From Desulfobulbus sp. (lineage in GTDB: Bacteria > Desulfobacterota > Desulfobulbia > Desulfobulbales > Desulfobulbaceae): a stretch of 42,667 nt of DNA. Positions 32,787-41,869 of the stretch are shown here, one piece after another (the first letter of the stretch is position 1; every line of letters starts with the position of its first letter). The stretch lies in assembly GCF_030824455.1 (NCBI RefSeq), contig NZ_JAVBXR010000079.1, positions 1-42,667 of the forward strand, written 5' to 3'. The notes below the pieces were generated by a model. The model had not been told where the DNA came from. It ran no database searches and worked only from the letters and a program-made list of their open reading frames with translations. A program made the translations under genes and the position numbers.

Positions 32787-35105
32787 ATGATCAGGCTTTT
32801 TCTCCTTATATTCACAGTACTTCTGCTGACTTCCTGCGCCCGCGACAGCACCTTGCGCGGCCACGGTTCTCTGGTGACATTCGGCCTGCATTACACCTAC
32901 CAGCCGGGTCAGGCTGTGGCCCTGCTCCCTTTGGTCAATTCCGAACGAAAGAGCGTAAATGATCTTATCACCAGCCGTTTTGCCGCCAATCTGACCTCAA
33001 TCGGTTTTTCGGTACTGAGCCCGGAGAAAGTAAAACAGGCTGCGGCAAAGGCGAAGATTAACCTGTTGAACATTCCCTCTGATGCCCAACTTGCCAGCCT
33101 GGGAAAAAGCCTCGGTATTCGTATTATTGTTGTGGGCACGTACAGTTGCCTCCAGAACGCCACCGCAGACAGCGAAGAGGCCATTGCTGTACTTTCCGCT
33201 CGGTTTTTGGACACCGAGAGCGGGGAGACGCTGATCTCCGCCAGCACCCACGCAGATGGCGTCACCCCGGCGACCCGCGCTTTGGCTTTGGTGATCCGCA
33301 GCAACGCCATGCGGGACCTGTTCCGCAAAGGAATCGACAGTTACAACCAGAAAAACTATGCCGAAGCCATTACCCGCTTCAGCACACTGATCGCCATGGA
33401 TCCTAAACGGATTGAGGCGTACCATAACCGTGGGGCCTCGTATTTGAAAACCGGCGACTATAAGAAAGCGCTGGCGGACTACGACCAGGCCTTGGCGGTG
33501 CTTGCGGAAAAAGAAGGCGCCGCTCCGGGGTCGTTTTCACCATCCACCCAGGAGGAACAGTCGGAAAGAGCGGGATTGCTGTTTGGCAGGGGCATTGTGC
33601 TGATTCAATCGGGAAAGCCGGCGGCGGCAGTCGCCGACTTCACCCAAGCGCTGGCTGCGGGGTATGACCCGGCAACCATTCACGCCAATCTCGGCAATGC
33701 CCATTTCAAACTGAAAGAGCTGAACAACTCGCTCGTCGAGTATGGGAAAGCCATCAAGGCCGAACCAACCCGGGCTGATTTTTACTACCAGCGCGGGCTC
33801 GTTCTTGAAGAGGTCAACACACTGAATGCCTCGAAGGATTTTTCAAAGGCAATCAGCCTCGACCACCGGTATCCGCAGGCCTTGGCGGCCCGCGGCAGAG
33901 CGAATCTGAAGCTTGGCAACCCGGCGGACGCAATCAAAGATTACACCCAGGCCCTCGAGTACGACCCTGGCAATGTGGAATACCTGACCGGCAGAGGCGC
34001 CGCCTTTTTCCAAGCAGGGGAGTACGACCGCGCCATCAAGGATTATTCCGCCGCCATTGCCGCCAACCCAACCTATTACCAGGCGTTTCTTGGCCGTGCG
34101 GTCAGTTGCGCCGCCAAAGGAGACGACACTTGCGCGGCTAAGGATTTCAACACGGTGCTTTCGTCCGGGACCGTCGCGTCCGGCACTGCCTATCTGGAGG
34201 CCGGAATTTTTCAGACAAAGCAAGGGCAATACCGGGAAGCGGTCACCAATTTCAACAAAGCCATCGAAACCGCCGGCAAGGATGGCGTCGTGTATTCCAA
34301 CCGGGGAAAGGCGCTGCAGATGATGGGCAGCTATCGTGACGCCGCGTTGGATTTCAGCCAATCTCTCGAGTTACGGGCAGACAACCCGCAGGATTATTTC
34401 AACCGGGGCTATTCCAGTATGCAGAACGGAGGATACCCCCAGGCAATAGACGATTTTAACAAGGCCGCCAAGCTTGATCCCAGCTATGCGCCAACATTCA
34501 GCAATCGGGGGTACGCGTACCAAAATATGGGCAACTATCCTCAGGCCATCGACGATTACAGCCGCGCCCTGACGCTCAAGTCGGAAAAGAGCCAATCCTC
34601 CTATCGTCATCAATACCCTGATCCGAAATTGACGGAGGCGACGGAGGCGTTTCACCCTTTCTTCATCTCTTACAATCGCGGCGTATCCTACATGGCGTCT
34701 GGCAACAACCGAGCGGCGATAGAAGATTTCAGCGCGGCAATCGAATTGAAGCCCCAGAGCGCCGAGGCCTTTGCAAAACGCGGCGCGGCAAGCCAGCTGA
34801 TCGGCGATATGGATGGGGCATTGGCCGACTTCAATCACTCGATAGAACTGGATCCTCGCCTAGCCGAGGCCTATTTTGGGCGCGGCGCCTTGAAGGAGCA
34901 GGTCGGCAACGCTTCTGCGGCGATTGCCGACTACACCAAAGCCATCGACATTATGCCCGATTTCGCCCAGGCCTATTTCAATCGGGGTTTACTGCGAGTG
35001 CAGATGAATCTTGTCGACGCGGGAACGACAGACATCAAAGGCGCCGCGCGCATGAACCTGGAGCAGGCAAAAGATTATCTCCTGACCAGGGGCGCGGATT
35101 GGTGA
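32787..35105 (+). CDS. Outer-membrane TPR-repeat lipoprotein with CsgG/FlgO-like N-terminal domain
   Basis: A 772-residue lipoprotein: signal MIRLFLLIFTVLLLTSC, lipobox LLTSC with acylated Cys17. Residues about 30-165 (GQAVALLPLVNSERKSVNDLITSRFAANLTSIGFSVLSPEKV, LGIRIIVVGTYSCLQ, LSARFLDTESGETLISAS) resemble the FlgO/CsgG-type domain of outer-membrane lipoproteins. About 14 TPR units follow (for example NRGASYLKTGDYKKALADYDQAL). The protein should sit on the periplasmic face of the outer membrane and bind partners through its TPR superhelix. It precedes the small lipoprotein gene and tssJ, so I infer a role around the T6SS membrane complex. The ribosome site at ATG 32787 is weak; upstream in-frame GTG codons would spoil the signal peptide. 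Confidence 0.85.
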   Translation: MIRLFLLIFTVLLLTSCARDSTLRGHGSLVTFGLHYTYQPGQAVALLPLVNSERKSVNDLITSRFAANLTSIGFSVLSPEKVKQAAAKAKINLLNIPSDAQLASLGKSLGIRIIVVGTYSCLQNATADSEEAIAVLSARFLDTESGETLISASTHADGVTPATRALALVIRSNAMRDLFRKGIDSYNQKNYAEAITRFSTLIAMDPKRIEAYHNRGASYLKTGDYKKALADYDQALAVLAEKEGAAPGSFSPSTQEEQSERAGLLFGRGIVLIQSGKPAAAVADFTQALAAGYDPATIHANLGNAHFKLKELNNSLVEYGKAIKAEPTRADFYYQRGLVLEEVNTLNASKDFSKAISLDHRYPQALAARGRANLKLGNPADAIKDYTQALEYDPGNVEYLTGRGAAFFQAGEYDRAIKDYSAAIAANPTYYQAFLGRAVSCAAKGDDTCAAKDFNTVLSSGTVASGTAYLEAGIFQTKQGQYREAVTNFNKAIETAGKDGVVYSNRGKALQMMGSYRDAALDFSQSLELRADNPQDYFNRGYSSMQNGGYPQAIDDFNKAAKLDPSYAPTFSNRGYAYQNMGNYPQAIDDYSRALTLKSEKSQSSYRHQYPDPKLTEATEAFHPFFISYNRGVSYMASGNNRAAIEDFSAAIELKPQSAEAFAKRGAASQLIGDMDGALADFNHSIELDPRLAEAYFGRGALKEQVGNASAAIADYTKAIDIMPDFAQAYFNRGLLRVQMNLVDAGTTDIKGAARMNLEQAKDYLLTRGADW

Positions 35106-35322
35106 GCCTGGCCAACAGGCCGACAATTTTTCTGCGACAATTGCCAACCCCCCAAAATTCATAGACATCACGCCCAATTTTCTTTAGGCTCAGTCTGATC
35201 ATGTTTGCGGTGAGTGCAGAGCAAACCTGTCTGCCCGAGAACGACAGACAGACAAGACGCTGCCCGCATGAATCTGCACAAGGGGTAGCTTGTCTGACGC
35301 CCGAGTTCCATAGGAGAGTGGA

Positions 35323-35574
35323 ATGAAAAATATTTGTCTTGTAGCCGTGTTGTTTATCCCCCTGCTTGCATCCGGATGCGCACAAAAGATAACCGGGCCT
35401 GGGCCGATCGACACCTCCGTCATGCGCAAAGTGGAAGAGCAATGCGCAGCGTATTTCCTCGGAATCGGTCCTTTTGGAGACTCGTCGTTGAAGCAGAAGC
35501 CGGACACCATTCAATATACCGTTCACAACTATTTTATCTACAGCACCTTCTGCACTGAGGGGTACAACAAGTAA
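35323..35574 (+). CDS. Small lipoprotein (83 residues), possibly TRL-like
   Basis: An 83-residue lipoprotein with signal MKNICLVAVLFIPLLASGC and lipidated Cys19. The mature part (CAAYFLGIGPFGDSSLKQKPD...YSTFCTEGYNK) resembles the TRL-like family pattern (CxxxLGLxxxGDxS...YSxxC), though the match is by eye. Two mature cysteines, about 34 residues apart, could form a disulfide. AGGAGAG precedes the ATG, and the stop lies three bases before tssJ, so it is part of that operon. It could be a periplasmic partner of TssJ; function is unknown. Confidence 0.75.
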   Translation: MKNICLVAVLFIPLLASGCAQKITGPGPIDTSVMRKVEEQCAAYFLGIGPFGDSSLKQKPDTIQYTVHNYFIYSTFCTEGYNK

Positions 35575-35577
35575 TTC

Positions 35578-36201
35578 ATGCGGACGATATTCTTCATCGT
35601 CATTCTTTTGCTGACCCTGGTTGCGTCAGGCTGCTCTTGGTTTGCCTCCAAACCTCCCCCGCCGCCGCTCACGCCTTTGGAGGCGGCCAAGGAGGCGAAT
35701 GAAAAAGCAAGAATAGCCAATGAGGAGCTCAAAAAAAATTATCCCGTGCCTCAAGTTAAATGGACCTTTGCAGCCAAAGCTATTGAGATTCGTTTCAAGG
35801 CGGATGCCGCCCTTAACTCGTATGACGACGAACCCCACACCCTGGCGATTGCGGTGTATCAGATGAGCGACCCCAGCGTCTACCTGAGCTATGGCGCCAA
35901 TCGCGACAAACTGTCTGAAATCATGGAGGCGCATCGCTTTGACCCTTCCGTGACCTCGTTTGACCAGTTGTTCCTCCAACCGGGAGAAGAACGGGTGATC
36001 AGGATTGACCGAGCTGAAAACAGCCGTTTTGTGGGCATTGTGGCCGGGTACTTTCAATCCGATCCAGATCAGGTCACGCGGATGTTTGAGGTGCCTGTGT
36101 TGGTTACCCCCGGCAAGCAGGAGGTGCTCGCTGCGCCTGGCACATTGAATATTAACATCTTTGCTGGACGGAATATGATCCAACAGTACGGGAGCAATTG
36201 A
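35578..36201 (+). CDS. tssJ: T6SS outer-membrane lipoprotein TssJ
   Basis: A 207-residue lipoprotein: signal MRTIFFIVILLLTLVASGC with Cys19. A proline-rich and helical stretch (PPPPPLTPLEAAKEANEKARIANEELKKN) follows, longer than in enterobacterial TssJ, then the transthyretin-like domain: WTFAAKAIEIRFKADAALNSYDDEPHTLAIAVYQMSDPSVY and LQPGEERVIRIDRAENSRFVGIVAGYF. TssJ anchors TssM to the outer membrane. It lies directly before tssK, tssL and tssM. Confidence is high from domain and position. Confidence 0.94.
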   Translation: MRTIFFIVILLLTLVASGCSWFASKPPPPPLTPLEAAKEANEKARIANEELKKNYPVPQVKWTFAAKAIEIRFKADAALNSYDDEPHTLAIAVYQMSDPSVYLSYGANRDKLSEIMEAHRFDPSVTSFDQLFLQPGEERVIRIDRAENSRFVGIVAGYFQSDPDQVTRMFEVPVLVTPGKQEVLAAPGTLNINIFAGRNMIQQYGSN

Positions 36202-36202
36202 T

Positions 36203-37591
36203 ATGGAATTCACTCGGCCACTCTTTTGGCGACACGGGCTTTTCCTGCAGCCGCAGCACTTGCAGTTGAATGATCTTTTCCTGGAATCGCGCCTTGCTCC
36301 TGTGTGGGAGTTCTTGCAGCCCTATTTCTGGGGTGTTGCCGAAATGACCATTCAGGAGTCGGCGCTTTCCACGATGTCGTTTGAAATCTTGAGTGGAAAA
36401 TTCCTTTTCCCGAGTGGGGTTTATGCGCTCTTCCCCGGCAACGCGGCAATAGAGCCGCGCTCGTTTGTTGACGCCTGGGAAAACTGGGACAAGCCAGTCA
36501 CGATCTATCTTGGCCTGCGCGCCATGAGCCAGATGGAGCCCAATGTGACCGTCGTTGACGAACTGAAGGGACTTGCCGACATCAGGACCCGTTTCGTCGC
36601 CGCCTCAGCCCCGGAAGAGGTGCGGGATCTCTATCTCGACGGACAGACGGGGCAGGTCCAGGGGATGCAATATCAACTCAGGCTGTTCTGGGAAACCGAA
36701 AAGGCCCTGCTGGACAATTACGAAATCATTCCGATCGCCAGGCTGGAAAGAGTAACCGAGCGGGTGCGGTTGCTGCCCGGTTTTATTCCTCCTGTTTTGT
36801 CGTTACGTTCTTCAGACCGCCTGTTCGCCATGGTGCGGGACATTCGCGACCGGATTGCCGCGCGGGGACGACAACTGGAAGGATATAAACGGCTGAAAAA
36901 TCTGGAGACAGGCGATTCAGAGTCCCGATATATATCTTATATCATGGCGCTTTCCTGCCTGAACCGTCACATCCCGACGCTCGTGCAGATGTGCGAAACC
37001 GGGGCCGCCAACCCCTATAACGCCTATCTGGCGCTGAGACAATTGGTGGCGGAACTTTCCACCTTTTCCACGACGGTTGACGTCATGGGAGAAACCTTGG
37101 ATGGGGAGACGGTGCCGCCCTACAACCACACGGCGCTGTGGGAATGTTTCAGCCGTGTGCAAAACTCAATAGAGACAGCGTTAGCGGATTTTATCACCGG
37201 CCCTGAGTACATTATCCCGCTGAAACGAGACGGGGACGTTTTCAGCGCCGAAAATCTGAGCCCGGATGTCTTCCAACCGCGCAATCACTACTATCTGGTG
37301 CTGTGGACGGCCCTGGATCTCAAACAGATTTTGGAATCACTTGCGCACCTTGCCAGAGTCACTTCACTGTCCTATTTGCCGACCATTACCAAGCGGGCGC
37401 TGGCCGGGATCGAACTCAGTTTTCTGGCCCAGCCCCCACGCGAGGCGCTGAGCAACTCCAGCAGCTATTTCTTCAGGCTGAACGACACCGACAAACAATG
37501 GGAGCTGATCGTCAACGAGCAGTGCCTTGCCATGCACTGGGAGGGCGCTCCCCAAGATCTCAAAGCAGAACTCATGGTCATCAGGAGATAG
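36203..37591 (+). CDS. tssK: T6SS baseplate-membrane adaptor TssK
   Basis: A 462-residue TssK (VasE/ImpJ). The start TRPLFWRHGLFLQPQHLQLNDLFLESRL is the family signature, and SGVYALFPGNAAIEPRSF and NHYYLVLWTALDLKQILESLAHLARVTSLSYLPTITKRALAGIELSFL are further blocks. Trimers of TssK link the TssE/F/G wedge to TssL and TssM. Length is normal. The ATG follows the tssJ stop by one base, and the stop lies one base before tssL. GGAGCAATTG gives a usable ribosome site. Confidence 0.97.
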   Translation: MEFTRPLFWRHGLFLQPQHLQLNDLFLESRLAPVWEFLQPYFWGVAEMTIQESALSTMSFEILSGKFLFPSGVYALFPGNAAIEPRSFVDAWENWDKPVTIYLGLRAMSQMEPNVTVVDELKGLADIRTRFVAASAPEEVRDLYLDGQTGQVQGMQYQLRLFWETEKALLDNYEIIPIARLERVTERVRLLPGFIPPVLSLRSSDRLFAMVRDIRDRIAARGRQLEGYKRLKNLETGDSESRYISYIMALSCLNRHIPTLVQMCETGAANPYNAYLALRQLVAELSTFSTTVDVMGETLDGETVPPYNHTALWECFSRVQNSIETALADFITGPEYIIPLKRDGDVFSAENLSPDVFQPRNHYYLVLWTALDLKQILESLAHLARVTSLSYLPTITKRALAGIELSFLAQPPREALSNSSSYFFRLNDTDKQWELIVNEQCLAMHWEGAPQDLKAELMVIRR

Positions 37592-37592
37592 T

Positions 37593-38273
37593 ATGCGACT
37601 CATTGACTGTTTCTTAAAACCTCTTGCATACACGGCATACATTGTCGGCGCTGGCGGCGCCGAACCTGTCCCCATTTCGCAGGCAACGAGCATCATCCAC
37701 AGATTGCTGGATGAGAGCGGAAAAATGGCTGATCACGCAGGTTTTGCTCAACAGGAGTACAACGAAGCCCGTTTCGCGGTCTGCGCCTGGATAGACGAGG
37801 CCATCCTCAACTCAAACTTGCCGGAGCGTGAGGCGTGGCTGGGGGAGTTGCTGCAGCGGACGTTTTACTCCACCAACAAGGCGGGCGAAGAATTCTACAC
37901 AAGGATGGATAGTCTGACTGAGGCCAACGGTCAGGTGCGCGACGTTTTTCACCACTGCCTTGCCTTGGGTTTCAAGGGCCGCTACTTCGCGCCGGAGACG
38001 GCCGGTGAACTGGACGCGATCAAAAAACAAGCGTTTGCACGATTCAAAATGGAAAACACCCTGCTTGCGGCCAACGATCAGGTAAGATTTTTCCCCGAAT
38101 CCTATCCCAAAACCCCCGCGCTCCGTCGACGCGGCCTGCCCCGCATCGCCTTCTCCTTCGTCACCTTGGGTATGATTCTGGCTCCGCTTGTTTTCCTCGC
38201 CCTGTCCTATGTTTCTTACAGCGCTCTGCTTGACGGCATGGTTCAAAATATGATCCATCTGGAGTCCAAATAG
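37593..38273 (+). CDS. tssL: T6SS inner-membrane protein TssL (DotU/IcmH)
   Basis: A 226-residue TssL. RLIDCFLKPLAYTAYIVG, the block EYNEARFAVCAWIDEAILNSNLP and LGFKGRYFAPETAGELDAIKKQAFARF match the cytoplasmic hook domain; a single C-terminal membrane helix (FVTLGMILAPLVFLALSYVSYSALL) follows. There is no OmpA-like peptidoglycan-binding extension, so anchoring to the wall must rest on another protein. ATG 37593 is preceded by AGGAGA. TssL joins TssM in the inner-membrane ring and contacts TssK. Confidence 0.96.
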   Translation: MRLIDCFLKPLAYTAYIVGAGGAEPVPISQATSIIHRLLDESGKMADHAGFAQQEYNEARFAVCAWIDEAILNSNLPEREAWLGELLQRTFYSTNKAGEEFYTRMDSLTEANGQVRDVFHHCLALGFKGRYFAPETAGELDAIKKQAFARFKMENTLLAANDQVRFFPESYPKTPALRRRGLPRIAFSFVTLGMILAPLVFLALSYVSYSALLDGMVQNMIHLESK

Positions 38274-38274
38274 C

Positions 38275-41200
38275 ATGAAACTTCTGCTTAAAATCTTCAA
38301 GTTTCTGTTCATATTCCTCGTCGTTGTCGGTGTGCTTTTCAGCGCGTTTTGGATGACCTACGTCAAAGAATGGCCTCTCTGGAGCGGGGCCTCGCTGATC
38401 CTGCTTGCCCTAGGGCTTGTTCTTGGATGGTATGGCCTGAAAAAGTTGCTGGTGCGGCACCGGGAAAAGCAGTTCGTCAAACAGGTGGTTGCACAGGATA
38501 CATCGCTTGCGGATGTTGCCGACAGCGGTTCCGCCGAGCATCTTTTAAGCCTTGAAAGACAGTGGGCCGAGTCTCTATCGTTTCTCAAAGCATCGCATTT
38601 GGCCAAAAAGGGCGATCCTCTCTATGCGCTGCCGTGGTACATGATGCTTGGGGCGCGCGGCAGCGGCAAAACTGCGGCCCTTCGTAGCGCGCGGCTCTCC
38701 TCTCCCTTTCCAGAGGCCATGCGTCCGGGCGAATCCGGAACACGTTTTTGCGACTGGTGGTTTACCGATAACGCCATCATCCTGGACACCGCCGGCAAAT
38801 ATGCCACCCCATCCATAGACGTCGCTGATCATGACGAGTGGCAGCGTCTGCTCACCTTGCTTTTGGCCGCTCGTCGCAAGGAACCACTCAACGGCGTGGT
38901 GGTCACGATTGCAGCCGATCAGCTCTTAGATGCGGACAAAGACGCCCTGATGGAGGAGGGGCGGGCGCTCAGGTTGCGGGTTGACGAACTAATGCGGGTG
39001 TTGGGAGCCAAGTTTCCGGTCTATGTCCTAGTGACCAAATGCGATCAGATTTACGGCATGGGACAGATGGCGAAGAATCTCCCCGAATCGTTCTTCAAGC
39101 AGCCGATGGGAGTCGTCAATGACGATTTCACCCGACCCGTGAACGATGTGATTCGCCTTACGCTGGATACGCTCTGCGAACGGCTGAGGGAGATGAGATT
39201 CACGCTGCTGAACAAGGCGCCGGGCGACAAAACCGGTCTATTGCTCTTGTCGGAGGAGATTCGCAACGTACAGTCGGGACTTGAACATTTTATGCAGGGA
39301 TTGTTTCGAGCCAACCCCTATCAAGAATCGCCGATTGCGCGAGGGATATTTTTTTCCAGCGCCCAGCAGAGCGGAACCTCGATCTCCCATTACATTCAAA
39401 GCATGCAATATGCGGACGACGCTTCGCTGCAGGAAAAAGACCCCCCTCTCACACCCGCCGTCGACGCCGCTTCCACAGGCGTGCTGTTAACGGAGGTCCT
39501 TCCCGGAACCAAACGCAGCTTGTTTTTGTACGATTTTTTTGACGGAGTACTGGCGGCTGATCGCTGGATGCATACGCCCCTCCGGGCAGCGGTGCGAAAT
39601 TTCCGCATCAACTGGGGAATCGGGATGATCGCCTGGTTGGCGATTCTGGGCGGCGGTTTCGGGCTTGCAAGCACCTCGTACATGCTCAACCGGCACGTCA
39701 TCAACGAGTATGTCGCTGAATTTAAGGAGCCAACCTATCTGACCGGCAGCATGCTGGAGGATATTTTAATTTTGGATCGGTTCCGGACCATCATACTGAA
39801 GATGGAGGAGAGCAACAAACATTGGTGGGTGCCCCGATTCGGACTGAACCAGAGCGAGGTGGCGGTCGCTCGGCTTAAAAAGAATTACTGCACCATGTTT
39901 AGCGACAATTTTTACGATAAAACAGTCGTTAAAAAACTGGATGAAAATATCGCAAAAATCACGCCCCAAACGCCCGGCAGGGAACGCGGCTCCTATGTCG
40001 CCAATATCGTCAGCCGATTGCAATTTGTTAACGCGCGTCTGGAGAAAAAGAATCTGGAATACATGAAAAAGCTGCCCGAGCCGTCAGGAGCCTTTCTGGT
40101 GTTGCTCGACAGCAGGATAACCCCTGAAATAGCCCGACAATATCAGGACATTTACCTGTACTATTCAGCTTGGCAGGACGACCTGACCCCTGCCGCCATC
40201 AACAAGCAAAAATTATCGTTGCAGCTCAGCAAGATCCTGACCGGAGAGGGCGGGCAATATGACTTAGGTTGGGTTCTGGAGTGGATCGACAGCACGGAAG
40301 TGGATCAACGCATCACCTTGCGTTCGTTCTGGGAAGGAAGCGAAGACCTTGAAGATATCTTTATCGAGCCCTGTTTTACGGTAGCCGGAAAAGAGAAGCT
40401 GGATGATTTCATCGCCCAAATTTATTCAGTGGCTTCTCATTCTGCGACGCTCGATGAACAAATCAAATTGTTCAATGATGATTACAAGAACCAATACATC
40501 ACGGTGTGGGAAAATTTTGCCAAGGATTTTCCGCAAGGGAAGGCCACCTTTTCATCAACGCAAGAGATGCATGCTCAAGCCGCCGCCATCGGTATAAATA
40601 AAATTCCCTCCGAACTGTTTATCGAAAGAATGGTTAAGGAACTTGAGCCGTTTTCAAAGGGAAACACGCTTCCGCCTTGGTTGAAACTGGCAATAGAGCA
40701 TGAACGAATTCGAGCAAGGGCGCATGAAGACGATTTTAACAAACAGACTGCCGGCTTTAGCAAGGCGGCAAATGACGTGATGGAAGGAAGCAAGACCTTG
40801 CTTAAAGAACTCTCGATGAAAAAAATTGAGCTGCCCAACAAGGACAAGACCCTGTCCTTCCTCGATGCAGTCAATGCCTATGTCGAATTTCGAAAATCCA
40901 TCCAGGATATGGCCAAAGGGATAACGACCAATGCCGCCACCACCCGCCTGGCGGCGGACATTTTTTCCAGCGCTGGTTCTGCGTCTGCGGCGGCAATGCC
41001 TCCGAACGGAGAGGCGGGTGGCTTGGCAAGCTCCCAATATGCCAAGGCTCAAGAAACATTTAAATCGTTTCAGGCGCAGATGCGTCACATCGGAGACGAT
41101 AACATTTATTGGGACATCATCAACTCGTCGCTTGATTTCATTACCATGATTGCCGCCAAGGAGGCGGCCTGTTCGTTACAGGAACAGTGGGAATCGCAGG

Positions 41201-41862
41201 TGTTGGCAGAGACCAGCGCGGTTGGCGAATCTTCGCTGCAGGAACTGCTGTTTGGCGCTCAGGGCATTGTCTGGCAATATGTCAAAGGCCCGGCAGCCCC
41301 TTTTGTCAAGGGAGGGCCGCAAGGCTACCAGCCGACGTCGGTCAGAGGGCAGCGGATTGCATTCAATCCACGGTTCATCGACTTTCTTAACCAGGGGAAC
41401 CTTGGTCGCGACGACACCAAGGAAAACTATACCGTCAAAATCAAAGCGTATCCAATTCACGTCAACCAGGAGGCAACCCAGAAACCTCAATCGGTCGTGT
41501 TGACCCTTGCATGTGGGGATGAGCTTCAATCGCTCAACAACATGAACTACTCCGTGCAGAAATTTTTCAAATGGAATTTTAAAAATTGTGATGAAACTGT
41601 TTTGAACATTAAATTCGGCGCTCTGACTTTGGAACGGAAGTACAGCGGAGGATTGAGCTTTATCAATTTCCTCTCTGATTTCCAAAACGGCGAACGCAAT
41701 TTTTCTCCCGATGATTTCCCTAAACATGAAAGCGACCTCCGGGCGATGAACGTTCGGCAGATACGGATTCACTATCTTTTCGAGGGACACGACGAGTTGT
41801 TGAATCTGCCTGAAAACGACCCGGTGGCTGTTCCGCCCAATATTGCGACATGTCAGCATTGA
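38275..41862 (+). CDS. tssM: T6SS inner-membrane protein TssM (IcmF)
   Basis: A 1195-residue TssM. Two N-terminal membrane helices (about residues 6-28 and 35-53) are followed by a cytoplasmic NTPase-like domain with Walker A GARGSGKT (about residue 126) and the FCDWWFTDNAIILDTAGKY block. A third helix lies around 448-467 (GMIAWLAILGGGFGLASTS). The large periplasmic domain ends with the IcmF C-terminal region (LSLVLTLACGDELQSLNNMNYSVQKFFKWN and EWKN-like strands), which binds TssJ. An intact Walker motif suggests that nucleotide binding is kept. It starts one base after the tssL stop. Confidence 0.97.
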   Translation: MKLLLKIFKFLFIFLVVVGVLFSAFWMTYVKEWPLWSGASLILLALGLVLGWYGLKKLLVRHREKQFVKQVVAQDTSLADVADSGSAEHLLSLERQWAESLSFLKASHLAKKGDPLYALPWYMMLGARGSGKTAALRSARLSSPFPEAMRPGESGTRFCDWWFTDNAIILDTAGKYATPSIDVADHDEWQRLLTLLLAARRKEPLNGVVVTIAADQLLDADKDALMEEGRALRLRVDELMRVLGAKFPVYVLVTKCDQIYGMGQMAKNLPESFFKQPMGVVNDDFTRPVNDVIRLTLDTLCERLREMRFTLLNKAPGDKTGLLLLSEEIRNVQSGLEHFMQGLFRANPYQESPIARGIFFSSAQQSGTSISHYIQSMQYADDASLQEKDPPLTPAVDAASTGVLLTEVLPGTKRSLFLYDFFDGVLAADRWMHTPLRAAVRNFRINWGIGMIAWLAILGGGFGLASTSYMLNRHVINEYVAEFKEPTYLTGSMLEDILILDRFRTIILKMEESNKHWWVPRFGLNQSEVAVARLKKNYCTMFSDNFYDKTVVKKLDENIAKITPQTPGRERGSYVANIVSRLQFVNARLEKKNLEYMKKLPEPSGAFLVLLDSRITPEIARQYQDIYLYYSAWQDDLTPAAINKQKLSLQLSKILTGEGGQYDLGWVLEWIDSTEVDQRITLRSFWEGSEDLEDIFIEPCFTVAGKEKLDDFIAQIYSVASHSATLDEQIKLFNDDYKNQYITVWENFAKDFPQGKATFSSTQEMHAQAAAIGINKIPSELFIERMVKELEPFSKGNTLPPWLKLAIEHERIRARAHEDDFNKQTAGFSKAANDVMEGSKTLLKELSMKKIELPNKDKTLSFLDAVNAYVEFRKSIQDMAKGITTNAATTRLAADIFSSAGSASAAAMPPNGEAGGLASSQYAKAQETFKSFQAQMRHIGDDNIYWDIINSSLDFITMIAAKEAACSLQEQWESQVLAETSAVGESSLQELLFGAQGIVWQYVKGPAAPFVKGGPQGYQPTSVRGQRIAFNPRFIDFLNQGNLGRDDTKENYTVKIKAYPIHVNQEATQKPQSVVLTLACGDELQSLNNMNYSVQKFFKWNFKNCDETVLNIKFGALTLERKYSGGLSFINFLSDFQNGERNFSPDDFPKHESDLRAMNVRQIRIHYLFEGHDELLNLPENDPVAVPPNIATCQH

Positions 41863-41869
41863 GGCCGCT

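Noticed and set aside
35228-35251. CTGTCTG and CAGACAG arms between the TPR lipoprotein and the small lipoprotein genes
   Set aside because: A seven-base stem with a long loop and no U tract; too weak to call a terminator, though an internal promoter in this 217-base gap remains possible.
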